A stretch of 64,000 bases of DNA, taken from NCBI GenBank assembly GCA_902618795.1, contig CACNCF010000003.1, positions 62,001 through 126,000 on the forward strand, written 5' to 3'. Under the pieces are notes generated by a model that saw only the letters and a list, made by a program, of their open reading frames with translations, was not told where the DNA came from and ran no database searches. A program made the translations under genes and the position numbers. The DNA comes from an uncultured Prochlorococcus sp. GTDB taxonomy: Bacteria > Cyanobacteriota > Cyanobacteriia > PCC-6307 > Cyanobiaceae. This document shows, piece after piece, positions 25,416-34,539 of the stretch (its first letter is position 1; each line of letters opens with the position of its first letter).

Positions 25416-26645
25416 ATGCCTGATAATTTTTATGGAGGGTTAGATTTTGGAACCAGTGGTGCAAGAATCTCAATAATTAATCTTCAAAAGAAATTAGTTT
25501 ATTCCAATTCAGTACCTTACTCATACGGCTTTAAAAATCCAAATTCTTGGATCAATTCCTGTGAAAATCTCTTAGTTAATTTACCAATTGAGGTAAAAAT
25601 TAACCTTAATAAATTAGCTATCTCCGGCACCTCAGGAACTTTAACAGCGTCAAATTTGCAAGGAGAACCAATAGGTGAAGCAATACCTTATAACCAAGCA
25701 TGCAATGAAGATAAGATCCTTCTTGAATCACTAACTCCTGAAGAAGACCATCTGCGAACTCCATACAGTAGTCTTGCTAAAGCATTAAAACTAATAGATA
25801 AATATGGGACAAATATAATTTTACGACATCAATCTGATTGGATCACTGGTTGGTTTTTAAAAGATTGGACTCATGGAGAAGAAGGTAATAATCTAAAACT
25901 TGGTTGGGATCTAAAAAAAGAATCATGGCCAAATAGCTATCTCAATACTTCATGGCAAAAATGCCTACCTCAAATAATAAAAAGTGGAAAAATTATTGGA
26001 GAAGTGAATTTTGATTTAGCAGAGCGATTTAAATTGAATAAGAAATTAATATTAATCTCAGGTACAACTGACTCTAATGCAAGTTTAATAGCTGCAGGTT
26101 TAGGTAAAGAAGATGGTCTCACAGTTTTAGGAACAACTATTGTTGTTAAAAAAGTTATTGATAACCCTATAAAAAAACAAGGGATTACAAACCATAGAGT
26201 AAACGGCGATTGGATATGTGGAGGAGCCTCAAATGCAGGATGCGGTATCTTGTCTCAGTTCTTTTCTGATTTAGAAATAAAGGAGCTCAGTCGACAAATA
26301 AATCCATCAAAAAAAACTTCTTTAAATCTTTTACCTCTTAATAGTAAAGGAGAGAGGTTTCCTGTGAATAATTCTAATTTAGAGCCGATACTTGGTCCAA
26401 GGCCAGTAAGCGACTCACTTTATTTACATGCATTATTCGAAGGGCTAGCTAAGATCGAACTGAAAGGATGGGAAAAACTAGGAGAACTAACAGGTTCACT
26501 TCCAAAAAAAATTATTACTATTGGTGGAGGTTCAAAAAACCCTCAATGGAGAAAAATAAGAGAAAAAATTATCAATATACCTATAGTTTCATGTAAAAAA
26601 ACTACTTCATTTGGTACTGCCCTCTTAGCGATTAACTCAAAATAA
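25416..26645 (+). CDS. FGGY-family carbohydrate kinase
   Basis: GLDFGTSGARISIINL, ISGTSGTLT, GTTDSNASLIAAGLG, TIGGGSKNPQWRKI. Start trimmed to ATG 25416; the track ORF begins inside metK. Confidence 0.87.
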   Translation: MPDNFYGGLDFGTSGARISIINLQKKLVYSNSVPYSYGFKNPNSWINSCENLLVNLPIEVKINLNKLAISGTSGTLTASNLQGEPIGEAIPYNQACNEDKILLESLTPEEDHLRTPYSSLAKALKLIDKYGTNIILRHQSDWITGWFLKDWTHGEEGNNLKLGWDLKKESWPNSYLNTSWQKCLPQIIKSGKIIGEVNFDLAERFKLNKKLILISGTTDSNASLIAAGLGKEDGLTVLGTTIVVKKVIDNPIKKQGITNHRVNGDWICGGASNAGCGILSQFFSDLEIKELSRQINPSKKTSLNLLPLNSKGERFPVNNSNLEPILGPRPVSDSLYLHALFEGLAKIELKGWEKLGELTGSLPKKIITIGGGSKNPQWRKIREKIINIPIVSCKKTTSFGTALLAINSK

Positions 26646-26736
26646 AAATTTTTTTGGATATTTGATGAAGATATAAAATTTTTAACTAAAAGGGTTTCAC
26701 AAACTACACATCTTAATTTAGAGTATATAGGTTAGA

Positions 26737-26809
26737 GCCGGGATAGCTCAGTTGGTAGAGCAGGCGACTGAAAATCGCCGTGTCCCCAGTTCAAATCTGG
26801 GTCCTGGCA
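26737..26809 (+). tRNA. tRNA-Phe (GAA)
   Basis: GCCGGGATAGCTCAGTTGGTAGAGCAGGCGACTGAAAATCGCCGTGTCCCCAGTTCAAATCTGGGTCCTGGCA; anticodon loop CTGAAAA. Confidence 0.96.
26789..26803 (+). repeat. Copy 1 of tRNA-Phe 3'-end direct repeat, within the functional tRNA
   Basis: GTTCAAATCTGGGTC, exact 15-mer repeated at 27838-27852. Confidence 0.85.
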
Positions 26810-26829
26810 CCTTTAATTAAAGTCTAATT

Positions 26830-26854
26830 AAGCATCTCTCAAAGGTGCTTTTTT
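26830..26854 (+). terminator. Possible terminator downstream of tRNA-Phe
   Basis: AAGCATCtctcaaaGGTGCTTTTTT; 7-bp stem with one G-U pair and T-run. Confidence 0.6.
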
Positions 26855-27026
26855 AGTGCTTAGTTCCTGCTGTAGCAATGCTTTAGCAGGTCTATAAGAA
26901 AACCATGCAGGTCATTTAAAGCGTCTCTGGATGGCACATTATTAGTATGGAACTGGTATGGAACACTGTGCGATATCTGCAAAGAAACAACAAAAGTTCC
27001 ATACTTCCCTTAATTTTGCATCAACC

Positions 27027-27584
27027 CTAAAGAGCAGTTTCATCAATGTTATTTATTTCCTCCTCTGCTAGAGGATAATTATCATAATAATAATCCAACA
27101 TAAAAAATCCATTGTTGGAATCCAAAGCATGAAAAGTTAATTCAATTGACATCAAGTCATTTTGGAGAGATGATTCTTTTTTTTCTTTCCAAATAGCAAA
27201 GAAAGATAATTTCGGGTTTCCATTGAGGTTGATTCCAGTAGGAATGATACCCTTCCCCCTAACAACAACATAATAATTAGTCTTCTCCATCACAAGATCA
27301 AAATTATTTTTTTGTTTTGGTTTTCCGTATTTATTAGATAGTTGCTTTAATAATTCATCATATGTTTTTTTCAAATTGATTCCATATCGACCTGCATTTA
27401 TTGAATCTCCAAGTGCAGTAATGCGAGAAACTCCATTAATTGGGGTTATTTGAGCGCAAACATATGGGAAGTAACTATGAGGTCTTGGAACGTCAAGTAT
27501 TCGATAATTAAAAAGAGAATGTTCCTTCCCAACTTTAATTTGATTTTTTAAAACCCCTTTTTGAATCCCAAATGGAACTGACAT
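27027..27584 (-). CDS. Uncharacterised 185-aa protein, cargo of the candidate island
   Basis: Single ORF, MSVPFGIQKGVLKNQIKVGKEH...PRPHSYFPYVCAQITPINGVSRITALGDSINAGRYG...FDLVMEKTNYYVVVRG; no recognised domain. Confidence 0.65.
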   Translation of the reverse strand: MSVPFGIQKGVLKNQIKVGKEHSLFNYRILDVPRPHSYFPYVCAQITPINGVSRITALGDSINAGRYGINLKKTYDELLKQLSNKYGKPKQKNNFDLVMEKTNYYVVVRGKGIIPTGINLNGNPKLSFFAIWKEKKESSLQNDLMSIELTFHALDSNNGFFMLDYYYDNYPLAEEEINNIDETAL

Positions 27585-27837
27585 ATGATTAAAATGCTGT
27601 TTGGATGATAACCCAAAAACTAATAAAATTTTCTTCTCAAATAGAATTTTTTTTTAGAAAATTCCATACTTTTCTAGAAAATAATTAATTTTGATTCATC
27701 TATTACATGAAACTCATTAAGTATGGAACCAATGTGGAACCACTTGTTAAGATGCCAAAATAAGTTCTTTTTTATAGTATTGATACTGAAACACTAAGTT
27801 TAGGTTATATTTTGCTTAATTTAGGACCACCTGTCCT

Positions 27838-27852
27838 GTTCAAATCTGGGTC
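27838..27852 (+). repeat. Copy 2 of tRNA-Phe 3'-end repeat, an att-site-like tRNA fragment outside any tRNA gene
   Basis: TGTCCT-GTTCAAATCTGGGTC-ATAGACCTTTAA versus TGTCCCCAGTTCAAATCTGGGTC-CTGGCACCTTTAA in the tRNA. Confidence 0.85.
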
Positions 27853-27862
27853 ATAGACCTTT

Positions 27863-27886
27863 AAAACTCCTTCTTTGAAAGGGTTT
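27863..27886 (+). terminator. Possible hairpin/terminator just after the tRNA-Phe fragment
   Basis: AAAACTCCTTctttgAAAGGGTTTT imperfect inverted repeat. Confidence 0.45.
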
Positions 27887-27948
27887 TACATTTTCTAGGC
27901 AATTAAAAACTTAATTTTTCTTTTATTTTAATGTACAATTCAAAATTT

Positions 27949-28368
27949 TTAGTTTTCTACTTTGCAGACTTGACCAATAACACCCAAAATCAATTTGTCT
28001 CCATTTGGATCTTGCCAATCAGCTAAATCGTTGAAATTAATATCTAATTCATCTATAGAGACATCAACATCTCTAAATGATTTTTCAAAACAATTTATAT
28101 CCATTGTATAGAGAATATCCTTAGTAATTTCACTTTTTGTTTTGGGTATAAATTTACTCAATACTCTCACAGAACCGTCCTCATTCCTTTTAATACTTTG
28201 TCTATCCCATAACTGTTCACCATATTCACTTTTAGGGACTCCAACCCATTCATGAGGCAAAGCACTTGCTTGTTTTGTTTGAATACAAATGGAAACCACT
28301 ATCGAAAGTAATAAACCAATGCTATTTCTAATAAATATAGAATTAACTTTATTCTTAGAATCAACCAT
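27949..28368 (-). CDS. Small exported protein; weak resemblance to Adhesin_E-like secreted proteins
   Basis: Signal-like N-terminus (SIGLLLSIVVSICIQTKQASALP), then LWDRQSIKRNEDGSVRVLSKFIPK...YTMDINCFEKSFRD. Confidence 0.55.
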   Translation of the reverse strand: MVDSKNKVNSIFIRNSIGLLLSIVVSICIQTKQASALPHEWVGVPKSEYGEQLWDRQSIKRNEDGSVRVLSKFIPKTKSEITKDILYTMDINCFEKSFRDVDVSIDELDINFNDLADWQDPNGDKLILGVIGQVCKVEN

Positions 28369-28514
28369 GAATACTTTTGAAATACAAAAATCTTTTATTG
28401 GGAATAAATATAAGATTCAAAATTTGTAAAAATTTTTATTGATTAGTATTTCTATTATAGATACAATCAAATATTAAATTAAGAATTTACTTCCAATAAA
28501 TTTAATAGAAAATA

Positions 28515-29150
28515 ATGAATAAAATACAGAAATTTCTCTCATTAATTTTTTTTATCGCAATATTTGTTGTATTAATTTTTTTAATCCAAAATTATGGGAT
28601 TGAACCTCTTAGGAACAAAATAGAAAGTATGGGAATTTGGGCTCCTTTTGGAATTTTCATACTAAGAGGAGTAAGTATTATTTTACCAGCTCTTCCAAGT
28701 TCAGCTTATTCTCTGCTAGCTGGTTCGTTATTAGGATTTCAAAAAGGTTATATTACAATAATCTTTTCTGATATCGTTTTTTGCCAAGCTGCTTTCTTTA
28801 TTGCAAGAAATTACGGTCGGGTTCCTGTACGTAATTTGGTAGGTCCAAAAGCGATGAAAAAGATTGAAAGTTTTAATCAGAACCAACTAGAAGAAAATTT
28901 CTTTCTCATGACTGGTTTACTAATGACTGGCCTTTTTGATTTTCTAAGCTACGCAATTGGTATTGGAGGAACTCGTTGGAAAATATTTACTCCAGCATTA
29001 TTAATAAGTCTTCTAATCAGTGATTCTATTCTTGTAGCAGTGGGAGCTGGTGTTAGTCAGGGGGCAGGTTTATTTCTGGGAGTAGCTCTTTTAGGAATGT
29101 TTGCTTTAGCGACTATTTCAGGATTGGCAAAAAATAAAATGCCTAAATAA
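28515..29150 (+). CDS. TVP38/TMEM64 (DedA-like/VTT domain) membrane protein
   Basis: IWAPFGIFILRGVSIILPALPSSAYSLLAGSLLGFQKGYITIIFSDIVFCQAAFFIARNYGR. Confidence 0.85.
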   Translation: MNKIQKFLSLIFFIAIFVVLIFLIQNYGIEPLRNKIESMGIWAPFGIFILRGVSIILPALPSSAYSLLAGSLLGFQKGYITIIFSDIVFCQAAFFIARNYGRVPVRNLVGPKAMKKIESFNQNQLEENFFLMTGLLMTGLFDFLSYAIGIGGTRWKIFTPALLISLLISDSILVAVGAGVSQGAGLFLGVALLGMFALATISGLAKNKMPK

Positions 29151-29268
29151 CAAAATAGTTGATAATTCTGTAATCAAAGAAGAAAGATATGACATTTTCG
29201 CAAACAATAACTATATAAATAATGATTCATGCAAGAATAGAAATCGATTAATTTTTTAAAGTTATTAG

Positions 29269-29448
29269 ATGACTCCATTTAGACCAACTTCATATGATCG
29301 CCCTGGAGAACAAATATCAACTACTCCTTCTGGATTAAAAGTAACTTCTGCAAAGAGATTAATGGTCGATTCAATGGTAAGAATGATACAAAAAGCAGAA
29401 AATCATTCCGTAGAAGATAAACTTGAAGAAGAATCTAACAATAATTAA
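29269..29448 (+). CDS. 59-aa small protein overlapping the cpeS-like start
   Basis: [59 protein letters not shown]; read manually. Confidence 0.6.
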   Translation: MTPFRPTSYDRPGEQISTTPSGLKVTSAKRLMVDSMVRMIQKAENHSVEDKLEEESNNN

Positions 29449-29974
29449 TCAATTCATTGATAAAAGTATAGGAGAGTGGAAATCTATTAGAAGTACTCAC
29501 ACTTTAACTTTTCAGGAATTTGAAAACTCAACTAGTAAAATATACATAAAACATATCAATAAAAAAAACAAAAAAGTCGTTGAAATTTTTAAAAATTATA
29601 AATTTAGTTTAAACCTAGAGAGCATTGCCATTTCTATAAACTGGCAAGCTATTAGTGATTGGGGCAATGATGATATCAGTGAGGGAGATGAAACTATTCT
29701 GATTTTTATACCCAAAGATGAAAATGCAGGAATTGTTTTAAAAAATAAAGGTTATACAGAATCCTTTATTTCATCATCCAATTATTTTGTTGATGAACAA
29801 AATAATTTACACATTAAAACTATTTATAAATCAACAGTTTCCGAAGAAAGAATTTCCTTTTTATCCAAGCATGTAAGATCCAGATTTTCTACTATTAGAA
29901 ATCTGGGGAATAACTCAGTTATACAGACGTCCCATACTTCAGAGATAAGGAATTTAGCTAGTTTAAAAGATTAA
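29423..29974 (+). CDS. cpeS: CpcS/CpeS-family phycobiliprotein (chromophore) lyase
   Basis: [35 protein letters not shown]...[20 protein letters not shown]...TSEIR; TTG start, exact start uncertain; next to cpeB. Confidence 0.82.
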   Translation: MKKNLTIINQFIDKSIGEWKSIRSTHTLTFQEFENSTSKIYIKHINKKNKKVVEIFKNYKFSLNLESIAISINWQAISDWGNDDISEGDETILIFIPKDENAGIVLKNKGYTESFISSSNYFVDEQNNLHIKTIYKSTVSEERISFLSKHVRSRFSTIRNLGNNSVIQTSHTSEIRNLASLKD

Positions 29975-30470
29975 TTATCCTTTCAAATTGAAACTCTGTT
30001 TCAGATATTAATTTAGGAAGAAAGCCTTTGTTTCCGCGCATACTATTAACTGTTGAATTTAAATCAGAGATAGTTGCATCTCGCATTAATTCAAAAACCC
30101 TTCTTGCATTTCTTAAAGGTACCCCAAGAGCAAGATAAGTATTTTTAAGATCCTTCAAACAACTTTTTTCTAAAACTGATTCGTCATTAGAAATTAAAAG
30201 ATAAGCAACAATCCTTAGGATTATTTCTCCATCTCTTAAACAAACGGACATCTTGTTAGTTGTATTTAAAGATATTTTTGAATTAAGTGAATCTTGATTT
30301 TCGCAAATCATTGCAGTTACAGCGTCTGCTGTGATTGCATGTGAATTATTGGTTATTGAGGTTATTGCATCTAATCTTGAGTTTGCAGTATTAATAAATT
30401 CTTTTATATTACTTAAATCATTAAATTTCTTATCGGCTGACAATTGTTGATTATTCCTTGAAACTGACAT
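29958..30470 (-). CDS. cpeB: Divergent phycoerythrin beta subunit
   Basis: [74 protein letters not shown]. Confidence 0.9.
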   Translation of the reverse strand: MSVSRNNQQLSADKKFNDLSNIKEFINTANSRLDAITSITNNSHAITADAVTAMICENQDSLNSKISLNTTNKMSVCLRDGEIILRIVAYLLISNDESVLEKSCLKDLKNTYLALGVPLRNARRVFELMRDATISDLNSTVNSMRGNKGFLPKLISETEFQFERIINLLN

Positions 30471-30648
30471 TCCTGTAGTAAAAATTTAAAGATCGATCTT
30501 AAGAATAATACAAAGCTAATTAAAACAATTCAATTTCAAACTTAACGCAACGCTTCTTAATTAATAACTTCATTCCAAAGTGATAGTTGAAATAATGCAA
30601 ATAAAAAATTTTTTTCCGCTAATATGAAACTAAATTTTTAATAAAGTT

Positions 30649-30855
30649 TTGGATCAACAAGATTTAAAATTGTCAAAGAAACTTATTTCCTCATATAAAA
30701 AGAGATTGGAAAAAGAAATTCTAGACAGAAGTATGAAATTAAAGATGCCTCAAAATAAATTTGAAGAAATAATTAATAACAATAACGAACTTATAAATTT
30801 AAAAAAAGCGTTAGAAGATCTAGAAACGGAATCTGAATCTCATAGTAAAGTCTGA
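30649..30855 (+). CDS. Small charged hypothetical protein (68 aa)
   Basis: TTG-start ORF MDQQDLKLSKKLISSYKKRLEKEILDRSMKLKMPQNKFEEIIN; directly upstream of the UvrD-type helicase. Confidence 0.5.
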   Translation: MDQQDLKLSKKLISSYKKRLEKEILDRSMKLKMPQNKFEEIINNNNELINLKKALEDLETESESHSKV

Positions 30856-30877
30856 TTTTTGAAAAACCCTTCCAAAA

Positions 30878-33286
30878 GTGCCTCAAACCAACAATTTCCT
30901 TTTTAAGTCCTTAAACAATCAACAACTTCAAGCAGTAAAACATGTTTATGGACCACTTTTAGTTGTAGCAGGTGCAGGTAGCGGAAAAACTAAGGCTCTT
31001 ACTCACAGAATTGCAAACCTCATTGAGGGTAACTCTATAGATCCTTATAACATTCTCGCGGTCACATTCACTAACAAAGCTGCTAAAGAAATGAAAGCAA
31101 GATTGGAGGTTCTTCTAGCCCAAGAATTAGCTTTTAATCAATTTGGTCAGCCTTGGTCAACTCTCCAAGAAATTGATCAAAATCAATTAAGAACAAACGT
31201 TCACCAAGAGAGGCTTCAGAACCTTTGGATCGGTACTTTCCATTCTTTATTTTCAAGACTTCTGAGATACGATATTGAAAAATATACTGATCCAGAAGGC
31301 CTAAAATGGACAAGACAATTTTCAATTTATGATGAAACAGATTCTCAAACATTAGTAAAAGAAATTATTAGTCAAGATATGAATCTTGACCCAAAAAGAT
31401 ATGATCCCAAAAAGATTAAAAGATTAATAAGTAATGCTAAAAATCAATGCTTAACTTCTAATGATCTTTTAGAGAAAGCAGATAATAGTTTTGATAAAAC
31501 AGTTGCAGAAGCCTACAAGAGATATAGGATTTCGCTCTCAAAAAATAATTCTTTAGACTTTGATGATCTTCTACTTTTGCCTGTTTTCTTATTGAGGCAA
31601 AATGAAATTGTCAGAGATTACTGGCACAAAAGATTTAAACATATTTTAGTTGACGAATATCAAGATACAAATAGAACACAATATGAACTTATAAAATTAA
31701 TTACGGCTGGAAATACTGAACCAAAAAAATTCTTCAATTGGGAAGATCGGTCAATTTTTGTAGTTGGGGATGCTGATCAAAGTATTTATAGTTTCAGGGC
31801 AGCCGACTTCAGAATTTTAATTGGTTTTCAAGAAGATTTTAAAACTTCAATCAACGACGATACAAAATCATCTCTAATTAAATTAGAAGAAAATTATAGG
31901 TCATCTTCCAATATCCTTGATGCTGCAAACTCACTAATTGAAAACAACTCTGAAAGAATTGACAAAGTTTTAAAGGCTACTAAAGAAAAAGGGGAACTTT
32001 TAACATTACTAAGCTGTGATGATGAAATTTCCGAGGCAGAAGCAATTACCAATAAAATAAAATCACTCAATAACTATAATCAAAACCCAATTTGGAAAAA
32101 TTTTGCAATTTTATATAGAACTAGAGCTCAGTCAAGAGTATTAGAAGAATCTCTTGTAAGGTGGCGCATTCCTTATACAATCTTTGGAGGATTGCGTTTT
32201 TATGATAGAAGAGAAATTAAAGATGCAATAGCATATTTGAAAGTTCTGGTAAATTCTTCAGATAACGTTAGTCTTTTACGAATCATAAATGTTCCTAGAA
32301 GAGGGATTGGTAAGACTACTATTCAAAAACTTAATGAACTATCTAATAGGTTAAATATCCCATTATGGGAGGTTCTTAATGACAAGCAAAGTCTTGAAGA
32401 AACAATAGGCCGATCATCAAAAGGAATTAATAAATTTACTGAAATTATGAATGATCTACTGTGTTACCTAGAAAATTCAGGTCCCGCTCAACTACTACAA
32501 CTTATATTAGAAAAAAGTGGTTATTTAAATGACTTGCTCTCTAGTGGGACTGAAGAATCTGAAGATAGAAGAAATAACTTACAAGAACTAATTAATGCAG
32601 CTACTCAATATGAAGAAGAAACAGAAAGTGGAGATGTAGAGGGATTTCTTTCTACAGCAGCCTTAACAACTGATAATGATATGAAGAAAAATAATCCTAA
32701 CTCTGTAACTCTCATGACTCTGCATAATAGTAAAGGTTTAGAATTTCAAAATGTTTTTATCACTGGGCTAGAACAAGGTCTCTTCCCTAGCCATAGATCA
32801 ATAGATACTCCCTCACTTCTTGAAGAGGAAAGAAGATTATGTTATGTAGGTATTACTAGAGCTAAAGAAAGAGTTTTCTTAAGTCATGCCAGAGAAAGAA
32901 GATTATGGGGTGGAATGCGTGAAGCAACAATTCCTTCAATATTTCTTTCTGAAATACCTGAAGATTTAATGGATGGCGAATTACCACAAACTGGTGGTGC
33001 TTCAATTAGGAGAGATTGGCATCTTGATCGTTTAACTAGAGTTGATCGAAACAATCCTAATGAATTTGTTAACAAACCAATAAATGCAGTAAGAAAATTA
33101 TATTCAGGTCCCAGTAAAGGGAAGAGCTGGATAGTTGGAGATAAGCTAATTCACTCTAAGTTTGGGAAAGGTGAAATCATACATATTTTTGGGAGTGGGG
33201 AAAAAATATCTTTAGCAGTAAAATTTGGTGATAAAGGCAGTAAAATTCTAGATCCCAGATTAGCTCCAATTCGTTATGTAAGTTAA
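30878..33286 (+). CDS. UvrD/PcrA-type superfamily I DNA helicase
   Basis: LNNQQLQAVKHVYGPLLVVAGAGSGKTKALTHRIANLI, FTNKAAKEMK, VDEYQDTNRTQYE, GDADQSIYSFRAAD, LMTLHNSKGLEF, LCYVGITRAKE; GTG start. Confidence 0.96.
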   Translation: MPQTNNFLFKSLNNQQLQAVKHVYGPLLVVAGAGSGKTKALTHRIANLIEGNSIDPYNILAVTFTNKAAKEMKARLEVLLAQELAFNQFGQPWSTLQEIDQNQLRTNVHQERLQNLWIGTFHSLFSRLLRYDIEKYTDPEGLKWTRQFSIYDETDSQTLVKEIISQDMNLDPKRYDPKKIKRLISNAKNQCLTSNDLLEKADNSFDKTVAEAYKRYRISLSKNNSLDFDDLLLLPVFLLRQNEIVRDYWHKRFKHILVDEYQDTNRTQYELIKLITAGNTEPKKFFNWEDRSIFVVGDADQSIYSFRAADFRILIGFQEDFKTSINDDTKSSLIKLEENYRSSSNILDAANSLIENNSERIDKVLKATKEKGELLTLLSCDDEISEAEAITNKIKSLNNYNQNPIWKNFAILYRTRAQSRVLEESLVRWRIPYTIFGGLRFYDRREIKDAIAYLKVLVNSSDNVSLLRIINVPRRGIGKTTIQKLNELSNRLNIPLWEVLNDKQSLEETIGRSSKGINKFTEIMNDLLCYLENSGPAQLLQLILEKSGYLNDLLSSGTEESEDRRNNLQELINAATQYEEETESGDVEGFLSTAALTTDNDMKKNNPNSVTLMTLHNSKGLEFQNVFITGLEQGLFPSHRSIDTPSLLEEERRLCYVGITRAKERVFLSHARERRLWGGMREATIPSIFLSEIPEDLMDGELPQTGGASIRRDWHLDRLTRVDRNNPNEFVNKPINAVRKLYSGPSKGKSWIVGDKLIHSKFGKGEIIHIFGSGEKISLAVKFGDKGSKILDPRLAPIRYVS

Positions 33287-33291
33287 AACTC

Positions 33292-34539
33292 ATGAACGAT
33301 ATCTCTGATTACATCCAAGGAGAATTAATCAAAACTCCATTTAATCTATATAACCTAATTGCTAAATACATAGAATCTAATAACAATACTAAAGTAGCTT
33401 TTGTTGGCGGTTATTTAAGAGATTTATTAATTAGTAAATTCCACAAAAAAACGTTTTCTAAACCTGTAGATATTGATCTTGTTATTGAAGGATCCTCCAT
33501 TTCTCTTGCAAAATTTATAAAAAAAAATATTGTAAATGTAGATTTATGTTTAATCAAGGAATTCAATTTATACAACACTGTAGAAATAAATATTAATGAC
33601 TATAAAATTGATATTGCTTCTGCAAGAAAAGAAATTTATTCTGCTCCAGGCTTAAATCCCACAGTAAATCAAAGTACTATTGAGGAGGATCTTAAGAGGA
33701 GAGATTTCACTATAAATACAATAGCCTTCGAGGTCTCGACAAGTAAAATTTATGATCTTTATGGAGGAATTTCTGATATAAAAAGCAAAAGATTGAACTT
33801 ACTTCACAGTAATAGTATTTCAGATGATCCAAGTAGATTAATTAGATGTGCAAAATATGCTTCAAGGTTAGATTTCAATATTTCAAATAATTCCCTCAAA
33901 CAATCTCAAGAAACAGTTAGACAATGGCCATGGAAAAGTTCAGAAACTCATCAGACAATGACTTACCCTCCTGCACTAGGAATAAGAATAAGGATGGAAC
34001 TAGCTGAAATATGCAAATACGATAATTTAACTAATGTGATTTCGATAATTCATAAATGGGAAATTATCTCAATCTTAAATGAAAATATTAAAGTCGATAA
34101 AAGATTTTTAAGAGGACTAAATTGGATTAAGAAGTTAAAAGGAAATCATATGCTTTACTTATTAAAAGATTCAGAAGATTTAGAAAAAGCATGTCAAAGA
34201 TTTTTGGTAAATAATAGTGAGATAAAAATATTAGAAGATTATATAAATATCAAAAAAATATTAAATAAAAACCAAAAAACTTTCAATCATTTTTCTCCAT
34301 CAAGTTGGACAGAATTTATTGAGGACAGAAACCTTAATGATGAGACAATTAAATTATTAATTTGTGATGGAGGACTATACTGGCGTAAATTGTTTAAGTG
34401 GTTATTTATTTACAAATTTATAAAATCAAAAAAAAATGGAGAAACATTAAAAAAAGAAGGATGGAACCCAGGGAAGGAGATGGGCAAGGAAATCAAAAGA
34501 TTAAGATATTTGGAAATTGACAAATTAAATAGAAATTAA
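33292..34539 (+). CDS. CCA tRNA nucleotidyltransferase / poly(A) polymerase family
   Basis: VAFVGGYLRDLL, DIDLVIEG, RRDFTINTIAF, DDPSRLIRCAKYASRLDF. Confidence 0.93.
   Translation: MNDISDYIQGELIKTPFNLYNLIAKYIESNNNTKVAFVGGYLRDLLISKFHKKTFSKPVDIDLVIEGSSISLAKFIKKNIVNVDLCLIKEFNLYNTVEININDYKIDIASARKEIYSAPGLNPTVNQSTIEEDLKRRDFTINTIAFEVSTSKIYDLYGGISDIKSKRLNLLHSNSISDDPSRLIRCAKYASRLDFNISNNSLKQSQETVRQWPWKSSETHQTMTYPPALGIRIRMELAEICKYDNLTNVISIIHKWEIISILNENIKVDKRFLRGLNWIKKLKGNHMLYLLKDSEDLEKACQRFLVNNSEIKILEDYINIKKILNKNQKTFNHFSPSSWTEFIEDRNLNDETIKLLICDGGLYWRKLFKWLFIYKFIKSKKNGETLKKEGWNPGKEMGKEIKRLRYLEIDKLNRN

Larger units (their letters stand above)
26810..27837. mobile_element. Candidate small tRNA-Phe-associated genomic island or remnant (about 1 kb, no recombinase gene)
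   Basis: Bounded by tRNA-Phe and a partial duplicate of its 3' end; one orphan ORF and terminal GTATGGAAC-like repeats. Confidence 0.5.
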
